From: WHSW01 sp963742205
Lineage (GTDB): Bacteria > Actinomycetota > Thermoleophilia > Solirubrobacterales > 70-9
NCBI GenBank assembly: GCA_963742205.1
Contig: CAVUKZ010000004.1
Coordinates: 310,001 to 374,000, forward strand
Direction of reading: 5' to 3'
Length of the DNA stretch: 64,000 nt
The notes under the pieces are model-generated. The model was not told the origin of the DNA, made no database searches, and was given only the letters and a program-made list of their open reading frames with translations. Positions 57,415-64,000 of the stretch are shown here, in pieces (within the stretch, counting starts at the first letter, position 1; every line of letters begins with the position of its first letter). The translations under genes were made by a program, and so were the position numbers.

Positions 57415-59022
57415 TCAGCGCCGAGCCTGCTGTTGCTGCTGTTCCTGCCCGGTCCAGGTCGAGTGGGGGAGAGCCGGCATGTCGGGCAGCGTCGGCGGAC
57501 CCTCGCCGGACGCGGGCACGGGCTCCGGGCCGCCCTCGGAGAGCACCCAGGTGTCCTTCGAGCCGCCCCCGCGCGAGGAGTTGACGATCATCTCGCCCTC
57601 GTCGAGCGCCACCCGCGTGAGCCCGCCGGGGATGATCCGCAGGTCGGAGCCGTAGACCGCGAAGGGGCGGAGGTCGACGTGACGCGGCGCGAGCTCGCCC
57701 CGCGGCGTCACGGTCGGCGTCGTGGACAGCGCGACCACCTCCTGAGCGATCCAGCGATCCGGGGCGACGCCCAGCAGCTGGCGCTGGCGCGCGGTCTCCT
57801 CGTCGGTGGCGCGCGGGCCGATGTACACGCCCTTGCCGCCCGACTCGCCGGTTGGCTTCACGACGAGGGTGTCGAGGCGGTCGAGCACGTACTCGAGCTG
57901 CTCGGGATCGCGCAGGAGGTAGGTGCGCACGTTGTCGAGCAGCGGCTCCTCGTTGAGGTAGTAGCGGATCATCTCCGGGACGTAGGCGTAGACGGCCTTG
58001 TCGTCCGCGACCCCGGTGCCGACCGCGTTCGCGAGCGCCACCGTGCCCGCGCGGTAGGCGCGGATCAGGCCCGGGACTCCGAGCAGGGAGTCCGGCCGGA
58101 ACTCCAGCGGGTCGATGAAGTCGTCGTCGAGGCGGCGGTAGATCGCGTCGACGCGGGCGAGGCCCTCGGTGGTGCGCATGTAACAGATGTCGTCGCGGAC
58201 GACGAGGTCCCCGGCCTCGACCAGCTCGACGCCCATCTGCCTGGCGATGAAGGAGTGCTCGAAGTAGGCGCTGTTCGCCGGGCCGGGCGTCCAGACGACC
58301 ACCGTGGGGTCGCGCCCGGCCGCCGGGGCGATCTCCCGCAGGGCGCTCAGCAGAAGCTGCGGGTAATGGTCGACCGGCCGGACCCGGTAGCCGGTGAAGA
58401 GCTCCGGCGCGAGTCGCGTCATCGCGAGGCGGTTCTCGAGCACGTACGAGATGCCCGACGGAGTGCGGCAGTTGTCCTCGAGCACCCGCCAGGAGCCGTC
58501 GGCGTCGCGGACCAGGTCGCATCCGGAGACGTGGCAGTAGATGCCGCCCGGCGGGCGGACGCCGTGGACCGCGCGCCGGAACTGGGGCGAGCCGAGCACC
58601 AGCTCCCAGGGGACGATGCGCTCGCGGACGATCTCGCGCCCGTGGTAGACGTCGTCGATGAACGCGTTGAGCGCTCGCAGGCGCTGAGCGAGGCCGCGCT
58701 CGATCGACTCCCACTCGGCGGCCGGAATGATGCGCGGCACGAGGTCGAGCGGGAACGGGCGCTCCTGGTTGCTCGCGCCGTCGGGGTCCGCGATCGCGAA
58801 CGTGATCCCCTGCTGGCGAAAGATCTCGTCGCGCCGGCGCCCGAGGTCGACCAGGGTCACCCGGCCCATCCCGTCGAGGGTCGAGACAAGGCCGGCGGCG
58901 TGCTCCCGCGGTGTCCCGCGCTGGGCGAACAGCTCGTCGACGAAGCCCGAGGCGGGCTCGTACTCGCTCGACTCGCCGACCATCGCCGGGGCTTGTTCGC
59001 GGTCCTGTGCCAACCGATCCAT
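57415..59022 (-). CDS. Circularly permuted type 2 ATP-grasp protein
   Basis: 535 residues of the family of predicted peptide/amide ligases in which the ATP-grasp elements are permuted. Landmarks are FVDELFAQRGTPREHAAGL at the start, FPLDLVPRIIPAAEWESIERGL (about 90), GSWRVLEDNCRTPSGISYVLENR (about 185), VVVWTPGPANSAYFEHSF, the central VVKPTGESGGKGVYIGP phosphate loop (about 385) and HVDLRPFAVYG. It is predicted to form an amide bond with ATP; the substrate is unknown. A Gln run sits at the C-terminus. ATG at 59022 is preferred (GGAAGGATGGAGA precedes it); an in-frame upstream ATG at 59055 lacks a good site. Confidence 0.92.
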   Translation of the reverse strand: MDRLAQDREQAPAMVGESSEYEPASGFVDELFAQRGTPREHAAGLVSTLDGMGRVTLVDLGRRRDEIFRQQGITFAIADPDGASNQERPFPLDLVPRIIPAAEWESIERGLAQRLRALNAFIDDVYHGREIVRERIVPWELVLGSPQFRRAVHGVRPPGGIYCHVSGCDLVRDADGSWRVLEDNCRTPSGISYVLENRLAMTRLAPELFTGYRVRPVDHYPQLLLSALREIAPAAGRDPTVVVWTPGPANSAYFEHSFIARQMGVELVEAGDLVVRDDICYMRTTEGLARVDAIYRRLDDDFIDPLEFRPDSLLGVPGLIRAYRAGTVALANAVGTGVADDKAVYAYVPEMIRYYLNEEPLLDNVRTYLLRDPEQLEYVLDRLDTLVVKPTGESGGKGVYIGPRATDEETARQRQLLGVAPDRWIAQEVVALSTTPTVTPRGELAPRHVDLRPFAVYGSDLRIIPGGLTRVALDEGEMIVNSSRGGGSKDTWVLSEGGPEPVPASGEGPPTLPDMPALPHSTWTGQEQQQQQARR

Positions 59023-59383
59023 TCTCCATCCTTCCCCAGCCCGGCGCGGGGTCATCCCCAGGCGGCCGCTTGACTTCGCGCTGGCGATCCGAGAGGGTGA
59101 ACCTGGCCGAGCACGGGGGGTGCCTCGGCCCGCGGGACACCTACACCCAACTGTGGGGGATGGACTCGGGTTCCTCACGATCCAGCCTTACAGGACTGTG
59201 ACCGCGACCGGGCTCACGCCGCCACGGCCTCTCCCACGACTTCCTCGGCATCGAGGACGTCGAGTTCCAGGCGGGCTGGCGGGTCGCAGAAGGCGGCCGC
59301 GGGCGGCGGCGAGCTCTCGGGAGCAGGGCCCGGCTGAGCCCGCTTGAAAACGGCGGCCCCGCCGCCCACATAGGATCGGCGCT
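59023..59383. other. Intergenic region without a supported gene
   Basis: 361 bp between the divergent ATP-grasp and GMC genes. Short GC-biased frames exist on both strands (for example SHDFLGIEDVEFQAGWRVAE on +), but none has a start codon with a ribosome site or a recognisable family. Promoters for both flanking genes are presumably here; no clear boxes or operators were seen. Confidence 0.4.
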
Positions 59384-60976
59384 ATGACGACGGCGGACTA
59401 CGTGATCGTCGGCGCCGGCTCGGCTGGCTGTGTGCTCGCCAACCGCCTCACGGAGGACCCGTCCGCCCGGGTCCTCCTGATCGAGGCCGGCGGGCGCGAC
59501 CGCCATCCGAACATCAAGATCCCCGCCGCGTTCGCCAATCAGTTCCACACCGGCCTCGACTGGGACTACTGGACGGAGCCGGAGCCGGGGGCAAACGGCC
59601 GGTCACTGTTCATCCCCCGCGGCAAGTCGCTCGGCGGCTCCGGGTCGATGAACGCGATGCTCTACGTCCGCGGGCGCCCCCTCGACTACGACCTGTGGCG
59701 CGAACAGGGCGCGCCGGGCTGGGGCTGGGCCGACGTGCTGCCGTACTTCCTGCGCTCGGAGGACAACGTCCGCGGCGCCTCGGAGTTCCACGGCGCCGGC
59801 GGCGAGATGCGGATCTCCGAGCAGCGCTCGCCGCGCCCGCTCGACCGCCGCCTGCTCGACGCCTGCGTCGCGGCCGGGATCCCGCGGATCGACGACTACA
59901 ACGGGCCGGAGCAGGACGGCGCGTCGATGTTCCAGGTCTTCCAGCGCGACGGTCGCCGGTGGAGCGCCGCCGACGCCTTCCTGCGTCCGGCGATGAAGCG
60001 CCCCAACCTCGAGGTGATCACGGGCGCGACCGTACTTGGCATCGAGCTCGACGGCGATCGCGCGGTCGGCGTTCGCTACCGCGGCAAAGGCGGCGACGAG
60101 GTGGCCGCCGCCGGTCGCGAGGTGATCCTCGCGGCGGGTGCGATCGGCTCGCCGCAGATCCTGATGCTGTCGGGAATCGGAGCGGGGGAGGAGCTGCGGG
60201 AGGCCGGGGTCGAGCCGCGACACGAGCTGCCCGGCGTTGGTCACAACCTTCAGGACCACCCGTATCTGACCCTTCTCTGGGAGATCTCGGAGGGGCCGAC
60301 GCTCTACGGCGCCGACAAGCCCAAGAACCTGGCCGAGTGGGTGTTGCGCCGCAGCGGGCCGCTGACGTCCACGGTCGCCGAGGTCGTCGCCTTCGTCCGC
60401 ACCCGGTCGGGTCTGCCCGCGGCCGATATCCAGTTCCACATGGGGGCGGTCTACTTCGAGAACCACGGCGAGGAGGAGTTCGACGGGCACGCGATGACGA
60501 TCGCGCCGGTGCTCGTCAGCCCGCAGGCCCGAGGGCGGGTATGGCTGCGGTCGGCCGACCCGCTCGACAAGCCACGCATTCAGACCAATCTGCTCACCGA
60601 GCCCGACGACGTCGCCTCGATGGTGGCGGGCATGCGGATGGCTCGCGAGTTCGCGGCCGAGGGGCCGCTCGCCGAGGTCGTGGTCCGCGAGCTCAAGCCC
60701 GGCCCCGATGCGGAGAGCCCGGAGGAGCTCGACGCGGCCCTCCGTGAGCGGGTCGAGCTGATCTACCACCCGGTCGGGACGTGCCGGATGAGCGACGACG
60801 GCGAGGGCGCCGTGGTCGACTCGCAGCTGCGGGTCCACGGGATCGACGGCCTGCGGGTTGCCGACGCCTCGGTGATGCCGGTGATCCCGGGCGGCAACAC
60901 GAACGCGCCGACGATCATGGTCGCCGAGCGCGCCGCGGACCTGATCCGCGGCCGCCCGCAGCCGGTCACGGCCTGA
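59384..60976 (+). CDS. GMC family FAD-dependent oxidoreductase (choline/alcohol dehydrogenase-like)
   Basis: 530 residues. The FAD-binding motif GAGSAGCVLANRL (about 10-22) and LLIEAGGRD open the protein. GGSGSMNAMLYVRG (about 87) is GMC signature 1 and GAIGSPQILMLSGIG (about 250) is signature 2. The catalytic His region YHPVGTCRMSDDGEG (about 463) and the final NTNAPTIMVAERAADLI (about 507) complete the family. Members oxidise choline, glucose or other alcohols; the substrate cannot be fixed. ATG at 59384. It is followed by a small membrane gene after 23 bp. Confidence 0.93.
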   Translation: MTTADYVIVGAGSAGCVLANRLTEDPSARVLLIEAGGRDRHPNIKIPAAFANQFHTGLDWDYWTEPEPGANGRSLFIPRGKSLGGSGSMNAMLYVRGRPLDYDLWREQGAPGWGWADVLPYFLRSEDNVRGASEFHGAGGEMRISEQRSPRPLDRRLLDACVAAGIPRIDDYNGPEQDGASMFQVFQRDGRRWSAADAFLRPAMKRPNLEVITGATVLGIELDGDRAVGVRYRGKGGDEVAAAGREVILAAGAIGSPQILMLSGIGAGEELREAGVEPRHELPGVGHNLQDHPYLTLLWEISEGPTLYGADKPKNLAEWVLRRSGPLTSTVAEVVAFVRTRSGLPAADIQFHMGAVYFENHGEEEFDGHAMTIAPVLVSPQARGRVWLRSADPLDKPRIQTNLLTEPDDVASMVAGMRMAREFAAEGPLAEVVVRELKPGPDAESPEELDAALRERVELIYHPVGTCRMSDDGEGAVVDSQLRVHGIDGLRVADASVMPVIPGGNTNAPTIMVAERAADLIRGRPQPVTA

Positions 60977-60999
60977 GGCGCGACCGATAGGGTCGGGCG

Positions 61000-61299
61000 A
61001 TGGGCGAGGACCTCCCGACAGCCCCGGTCGCCGCCGGCTCGTTGATCGCCGGCTTCGCAGCGGCGCGGTACTCGAGGATTCGCCCGCTCGGAGGCATCCC
61101 GCTGGCGCTCGGCGGTGGATGGTGCGCGCAGGAGTGGAACCGCCGCCGAGGCCGCGAGACCGCCCTCGTGCTCGGCTCGATCTACCTCGCCTGCTTCGTC
61201 GGCTCGCACCCGCTCGGGCGCCGGATCGGCGCCTGGCCATCGGTGCTCACCGTCTCAGCGATCAGCGGCGCAAGCGCCTGGGCGCTGGCGGACCGCTAG
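61000..61299 (+). CDS. Small membrane protein, function unknown
   Basis: 99 residues with two to three hydrophobic segments (about 10-22, 53-70 and 76-96: AGSLIAGFAAARY, ALVLGSIYLACFVGSHPLG, PSVLTVSAISGASAWALA). The Arg-rich loop WNRRRGRET lies between. It resembles small unclassified actinobacterial membrane proteins. It is two bases upstream of the F420-type nitroreductase-like gene, so the two may be co-transcribed. Confidence 0.6.
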   Translation: MGEDLPTAPVAAGSLIAGFAAARYSRIRPLGGIPLALGGGWCAQEWNRRRGRETALVLGSIYLACFVGSHPLGRRIGAWPSVLTVSAISGASAWALADR

Positions 61300-61301
61300 C
61301 G

Positions 61302-61749
61302 GTGAAGCAGAATCGCCACGAGCTAAAGCGGAGGTTCGCCAGCGGCACGGCGAAGTACGTCGTCAATCCCGTCGTCCGCGGGCTGTTTCGCATCGGGCTT
61401 CCTGCCCCGGGGATTGCGATCCTGGAGACGACGGGGCGCAAGTCCGGGCAGCCGCAGACGCAACCCGGTTACCAACGGCCTCGACGGTGGCGCCTTCTGG
61501 ATCGTCGCCGAGCACGGCCGCCGGGCGAGCTACGTCAGGAACATCGAGGCGAACCCCCGCGTGCGCGTTCGCGTCGGCCCGCGATGGCACGAAGGCACCG
61601 CCCGGCTTCTCCCCGAGGACGATCCACAGGATCGCCTGCGATACATCGGCTCGAAGCACCCAATCGCGCGGCTGAGCGCGGCGACGGTACGCCTGCTGGA
61701 GACGGAGCTCATGACGATCCGAATAGACCTGGACGGCGAGGAGCGGTAG
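61302..61749 (+). CDS. Deazaflavin (F420)-dependent nitroreductase family protein, DDN-like (one frameshift)
   Basis: Split-beta-barrel flavin/deazaflavin-binding protein. The parts are VKQNRHELKRRFASGTAKYV, LPAPGIAILETTGRKSGQP (about 35-53) in one frame and RRNPVTNGLDGGAFWIVAEHG, then YVRNIEANPRVRVRVG in the next. An extra A near 61456 separates them; removing it gives 148 residues, the normal DDN-family length. The LETTGRKSG...NPV segment is the cofactor phosphate-binding signature. Family members reduce or bind through F420H2; the substrate is unknown. GTG at 61302. Confidence 0.8.
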
Positions 61750-61765
61750 CGACCTCCGCTCCGGA

Positions 61766-61786
61766 GCGCCCCCTTTGAGGGGCCGC
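61766..61786 (+). terminator. Weak hairpin between the nitroreductase-like gene and the CAU tRNA
   Basis: GCG-c-CCCC pairs with GGGG-c-CGC around TTTGA, one mismatch. It is followed by GTTCCGCTT rather than a T-run, so termination is only possible. Confidence 0.3.
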
Positions 61787-61808
61787 GTTCCGCTTATGTT
61801 TGGGCCGC

Positions 61809-61882
61809 GGGCCGGTAGCTCAGTTGGTTAGAGCAGGCGACTCATAATCGTCAGGACGATGGTTCGAATCCATCCCGGCCCA
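61809..61882 (+). tRNA. tRNA with anticodon CAT (elongator Met or Ile2)
   Basis: The cloverleaf is complete: acceptor GGGCCGG/CCGGCCC, D arm GCTC...GAGC, anticodon stem GGCGA/TCGTC (one G-T pair) with loop CTCATAA giving CAT, and a T arm with TTCGAAT. The G1-C72 pair rules out the initiator. C4-G69 and C5-G68 are the acceptor pairs used by TilS to recognise tRNA-Ile2, which tips the balance toward an Ile2 (lysidine) tRNA, but an elongator Met cannot be excluded. CCA is not encoded. Confidence 0.93.
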
Positions 61883-61971
61883 TCAAGCGCAACGGCGATG
61901 AGTTTGGGGTCGCGGACCCGTCATAGGCATTGAAACCCACGGCCGCAGCGGCCGCCAACAGAGGAGGCGCG

Positions 61972-62616
61972 ATGAGCAAGCTTCGGTGTCATATCTCGAT
62001 TTCCGTCGACGGTTTCGTCGCCGGCCCGAACCAGAGCGAGGAGAACCCGCTCGGCGAGGGCGGCGAGCGCCTTCACGACTGGGTGGTTTCGCTGGCCGCC
62101 TGGCGCCAAGCCCACGAAAAGGAGGGCGGCGAGACGAACGAGAGCACACGGATCGTCGAAGAATCGCGCGAGAACATCGGGGCCGCCGTGATGGGCCGAA
62201 ACATGTTCGGGCCGATCGGCGGTGGTGCCTGGGACGAGCAGTGGACGGGCTGGTGGGGCGACAACCCTCCCTACCACTACCCCGTGTTCATAGTCACCCA
62301 TCACCGACGCGATCCCGTGGAGATGGACGGAGGGACCACGTTCCACTTCGTCACCGACGGAATCGAGTCCGCACTCGATCAGGCCAAGGCGGCTGCCGGC
62401 GGCAAGGACGTGGGGCTTTGGGGCGGCGCCGACGTCGCTGGGCAGTACCTGGCAGCGGGACTGCTCGACGAGCTCGAGCTCCACGTCGTTCCGGTGGTGC
62501 TCGGCGACGGTGCTCGCCTGTTCGACAACGTGGGCGCTGCGGACGTGCAGCTCGAGCAGGTTCGGGCCGTCGAGGCGCCCGGCGTCACCCACGTCAAGTA
62601 CAGGGCGGTGAGCTGA
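61972..62616 (+). CDS. Dihydrofolate reductase-like/RibD C-terminal domain protein
   Basis: 214 residues of the DHFR-like fold: LRCHISISVDGFVAGPNQSE at the start, AAVMGRNMFGPIGGG (about 75), YPVFIVTHHRRDPVEMDGGTTFHFV (about 105), GLWGGADVAGQYLAAGLLDELELHVVPVVLGDGARLF (about 145-180). The family comprises NADPH-dependent reductases related to RibD; substrate unknown. It is strongly expressed-looking: GAGGAG at 61961-61966 precedes the ATG. Possibly monocistronic, convergent with the YnfA-like gene. Confidence 0.9.
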   Translation: MSKLRCHISISVDGFVAGPNQSEENPLGEGGERLHDWVVSLAAWRQAHEKEGGETNESTRIVEESRENIGAAVMGRNMFGPIGGGAWDEQWTGWWGDNPPYHYPVFIVTHHRRDPVEMDGGTTFHFVTDGIESALDQAKAAAGGKDVGLWGGADVAGQYLAAGLLDELELHVVPVVLGDGARLFDNVGAADVQLEQVRAVEAPGVTHVKYRAVS

Positions 62617-62619
62617 ACG

Positions 62620-62955
62620 CTAGGCCGCTCCCCGAGGCGCGTACATGATCACCCCGACGCCGACCAGGCACACGAGCGCGCCGATGAGGTCGTAGCGGTC
62701 GGGCCTGAACGAGTCGAACACCACACCCCAGACAAGCGAGCCGACGATGAACACGCCGCCGTACGCAGCGAGGACCCGCCCGAAGTTCGCGTCGGGCTGG
62801 TAGGTCGCGATCACCCCGTAGATACCGAGCGAGACGATGCCCAGGGCGACGAAGAGGGCTCCGCGGTCCTCCCGCAGCCCGATCCAGACCAGGTAAGCGC
62901 CGCCGATCTCGGCCAGGGCAGCGGCGATGAAGAGCAGTATCGAGCGCCCGGTCAC
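62620..62955 (-). CDS. YnfA/UPF0060 family membrane protein
   Basis: 111 residues with four membrane helices, the exact architecture of the UPF0060/YnfA family: SILLFIAAALAEIGGAYLVW (helix 1), ALFVALGIVSLGIYGVIATY (helix 2), NFGRVLAAYGGVFIVGSLVWG (helix 3) and FRPDRYDLIGALVCLVGVGV (helix 4). Some relatives act as small exporters of the SMR type; no substrate is proven. GTG at 62955 is preferred to a GTG at 62997 because it gives the family length. A 14-bp perfect palindrome (GCGAGGATCCTCGC, 62957-62970) lies just before it. It is the last gene of the MerR-linked cluster. Confidence 0.88.
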   Translation of the reverse strand: MTGRSILLFIAAALAEIGGAYLVWIGLREDRGALFVALGIVSLGIYGVIATYQPDANFGRVLAAYGGVFIVGSLVWGVVFDSFRPDRYDLIGALVCLVGVGVIMYAPRGAA

Positions 62956-62980
62956 GGCGAGGATCCTCGCAAGGGCCTCA

Positions 62981-63196
62981 TCAGCAGGAGGCGCCACCGC
63001 CCGAGCGCAGCCGGCGAGCCAGGATCAGACACAGGCCGACGAGAACCACGGCCGCGGCGCCGATGCCGAACAGGGCGTTGGCTGTCAGGGCCCCCAGGGC
63101 TCCGATCAGAAGCGGCCCGGCCAGGCAGCAGAGGACCATGAGGACCGCCAGGCCCGGTCCCGCCAGGCGTGAAAAGCGACCTGAGCTCTCGCTCAT
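62981..63196 (-). CDS. Small two-helix membrane protein with CC motif, MerF/MerT-like in layout
   Basis: 71 residues. Two hydrophobic helices, about 11-33 (GLAVLMVLCCLAGPLLIGAL) and 38-57 (ALFGIGAAAVVLVGLCLILA), a Cys-Cys pair inside helix 1 and a last Cys at the C-terminus. The two-helix layout with a vicinal Cys pair in the first helix resembles MerF/MerT-type mercuric-ion transporters, but similarity is limited to this pattern. The ATG overlaps the stop of the CCPFF-protein gene (ATGA). It is part of the cluster facing the MerR gene. Confidence 0.7.
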   Translation of the reverse strand: MSESSGRFSRLAGPGLAVLMVLCCLAGPLLIGALGALTANALFGIGAAAVVLVGLCLILARRLRSGGGASC

Positions 63197-63519
63197 GTCA
63201 GACCTCCCCAGCCCGCGACGAAGCCGGCCACCAGGCCGCGAACGGCCCACTCGCCGCCCTCAGGTGCGCTGACTCGAAGCTCAAGTCGATCGCCGACCTC
63301 GGCCAAGTCGAAAGAGAAGAACGGGCAGCAGCTCGACTCGAGGGTCATGAACTCGCGGAGTTGGTCCTCGTCCTCTGCCGGAAAGCGAAGTCGGGCCGTG
63401 AGCCCGCCAGCCTCAACGCCGTCCAACCGCTGGCCGAGCCCGGCTAGGAGCTCCGCTCGCTCGGGAAGGTCCGCCCGCTCCAGGTTGCAGGCAATGGGGA
63501 TTGTCTCGGGCATTTTCAT
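63193..63519 (-). CDS. Small CCPFF-motif protein of a MerR-linked metal cluster
   Basis: 108 residues. The N-terminal IACNLERADLPERAELLAGL is followed by GGLTARLRFPAEDEDQLREF and the motif ESSCCPFFSFDL (about 64-75), then a beta strand ELRVSAPEG. I recall this small family next to MerR-type regulators in actinobacteria; the CC pair probably binds a thiophilic metal or metalloid. ATG at 63519 (a second ATG at 63513) follows AAAGGAC. The gene is divergent from the MerR gene across a palindromic operator. Confidence 0.75.
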   Translation of the reverse strand: MKMPETIPIACNLERADLPERAELLAGLGQRLDGVEAGGLTARLRFPAEDEDQLREFMTLESSCCPFFSFDLAEVGDRLELRVSAPEGGEWAVRGLVAGFVAGWGGLT

Positions 63520-63551
63520 CGTCCTTTCTCGGGTTCCGACGTACTCTTGAC

Positions 63552-63569
63552 CCTCAAGCCGACTTGAGG
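63552..63569. promoter_or_regulatory. MerR/SoxR-type operator
   Basis: CCTCAAG-CCGA-CTTGAGG is an 18-bp dyad with perfect 7-bp arms. The arms are identical to those of the SoxR box (CCTCAAG-N4-CTTGAGG). On both flanks TTGACC-type -35 elements point outward (63547-63552 on +, 63573-63568 on -), and the long spacing to a -10 is typical of MerR-controlled promoters. It lies between the divergent MerR gene and the metal cluster. Confidence 0.7.
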
Positions 63570-63583
63570 TCAAGGGCATTCGG

Positions 63584-64000
63584 ATGAGCGAGACGACGAT
63601 GCGTATTGGCGAGGTGGCCGAGCAAGCGGGCCTCCGAAAGAGCGCGATCCGCTACTACGAGGAGATCGGGTTGCTGCCCGAGCCCGAGCGTGTCTCCGGC
63701 CAGCGCGTCTACGGCCCGTCGGTCCTCCGCCGCCTGGCCCTGATCGACGTCTCCCAGCGGGCCGGCCTCAGCCTGGACGAGATCCGCGAGCTCCTTGATG
63801 CGGGCAGCGAGCCGATCGCTCCGCATATGCAAGAGCTCGCAGCGAGGAAGCTGCCGGAGGTCGAAGCGCTGATTCAGCGGGCCGAGGCGATGCGCGACTG
63901 GCTCAAGACCGCCCAGGGTTGTGGCTGCGAGTCCGTGGACGAGTGTGGGCTCTTCGACACCGAGCCAGCGGGCGCCGAGTCGGCTACTCGATCCGCAGCA
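63584..64000 (+). CDS. MerR family transcriptional regulator, truncated by the window edge
   Basis: The 139 visible residues have no stop before the edge. The winged helix-turn-helix is MRIGEVAEQAGLRKSAIRYY (about 6-25) with EEIGLLPEPERVSGQRVYGP following, and the dimerisation helix runs from about 80 to 108. The effector-binding loop reads QGCGCESVDECGLF (about 112-125), a CxC-x5-C set. In SoxR a CxxCxCx5C set holds a 2Fe-2S cluster; the first Cys is not present here. In mercury or arsenic MerR proteins related Cys patterns bind the metal. ATG at 63584. It probably regulates itself and the divergent small-gene cluster through the dyad. Confidence 0.88.
   Translation, partial: MSETTMRIGEVAEQAGLRKSAIRYYEEIGLLPEPERVSGQRVYGPSVLRRLALIDVSQRAGLSLDEIRELLDAGSEPIAPHMQELAARKLPEVEALIQRAEAMRDWLKTAQGCGCESVDECGLFDTEPAGAESATRSAA

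Noticed and set aside
59141..59548. Minus-strand frame overlapping the start of the GMC oxidoreductase
   Set aside because: It is Arg/Pro-rich, overlaps the FAD-binding motif of the real gene and has no ribosome site.
62957..62970. Perfect 14-bp palindrome GCGAGGATCCTCGC as an operator
   Set aside because: It lies just inside the start of the YnfA-like gene, is GC-rich and can occur by chance; no second copy in the window supports a regulatory role.

Overview
The window is GC-rich, densely packed DNA in which many genes overlap by a few bases and starts are often GTG or TTG. It carries protein families that are common in deep-branching high-GC Actinobacteria. Several features suggest class Thermoleophilia (Solirubrobacterales-like): SnoaL-like proteins beginning MSxENVEVV, secreted proteins beginning MRxxLTYANV, an RTX-type remnant with the DxxDCG...DxxxxCE ending, two Ku genes, and the gene order tlyA-nadK-recN-steA-mctB-pyrG-Nudix-xerD, which I recall from mycobacteria. 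The taxonomic placement is inference from gene content. No rRNA, CRISPR array or intact insertion sequence was seen.

Layout. 1-12 kb: the end of an M24 peptidase, a membrane-anchored sigma factor with a PPGQ-repeat tail, a PEBP protein, an M42 peptidase, an MMPL transporter fused to DUF2267, two coupled Ku genes and a TAP-like hydrolase. 12-17 kb: housekeeping genes efp, nusB, a polyprenyl synthase and dxs (translation, antitermination, MEP isoprenoids). 18-28 kb: tlyA, nadK, a divergent MarR/MFS pair, recN, steA, a mctB/steB-like gene, a MraY-like transferase and pyrG. 28-38 kb: an insertion into that conserved order. It holds a CitE-type lyase, a double-hotdog hydratase, a 2-methylfumaryl-CoA isomerase-like CaiB protein and pyruvate phosphate dikinase, followed by an M20 peptidase and a DUF3866 protein; Nudix and xerD then resume the order. 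39-44 kb: an accessory island with a decayed epoxide-hydrolase-like gene between two copies of the xerD 3' end, twin SnoaL genes, a Rieske protein and three secreted LTYANV proteins. 44-51 kb: mutM, a P1 peptidase/cupin, recO, DUF3159, dgt and dnaG. 51-64 kb: an RTX remnant, tRNA-Asn, a glycosyltransferase, an SDR, a thioredoxin-like lipoprotein, the transglutaminase/alpha-E/ATP-grasp trio, a GMC oxidoreductase, a CAU tRNA and a MerR-controlled small-gene cluster.

How genes work together. The clearest metabolic unit is 29650-35549. The lyase, hydratase and isomerase match consecutive steps of the glyoxylate/propionyl-CoA part of the 3-hydroxypropionate bi-cycle, whose products are acetyl-CoA and pyruvate. 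The dikinase, whose start overlaps the isomerase stop, would turn that pyruvate into phosphoenolpyruvate. The second hydratase of the pathway (mesaconyl-C4-CoA hydratase) is not in the window.

Caution on sequence quality. At least nine otherwise normal genes, including dnaG, are each broken by apparent single-base insertions, and removing one base restores a full-length family member in each case. These look like assembly indels rather than decay, so I annotate them as whole genes. Only the hydrolase remnant at 39.5-40 kb and the RTX remnant at 51 kb are called pseudogenes.
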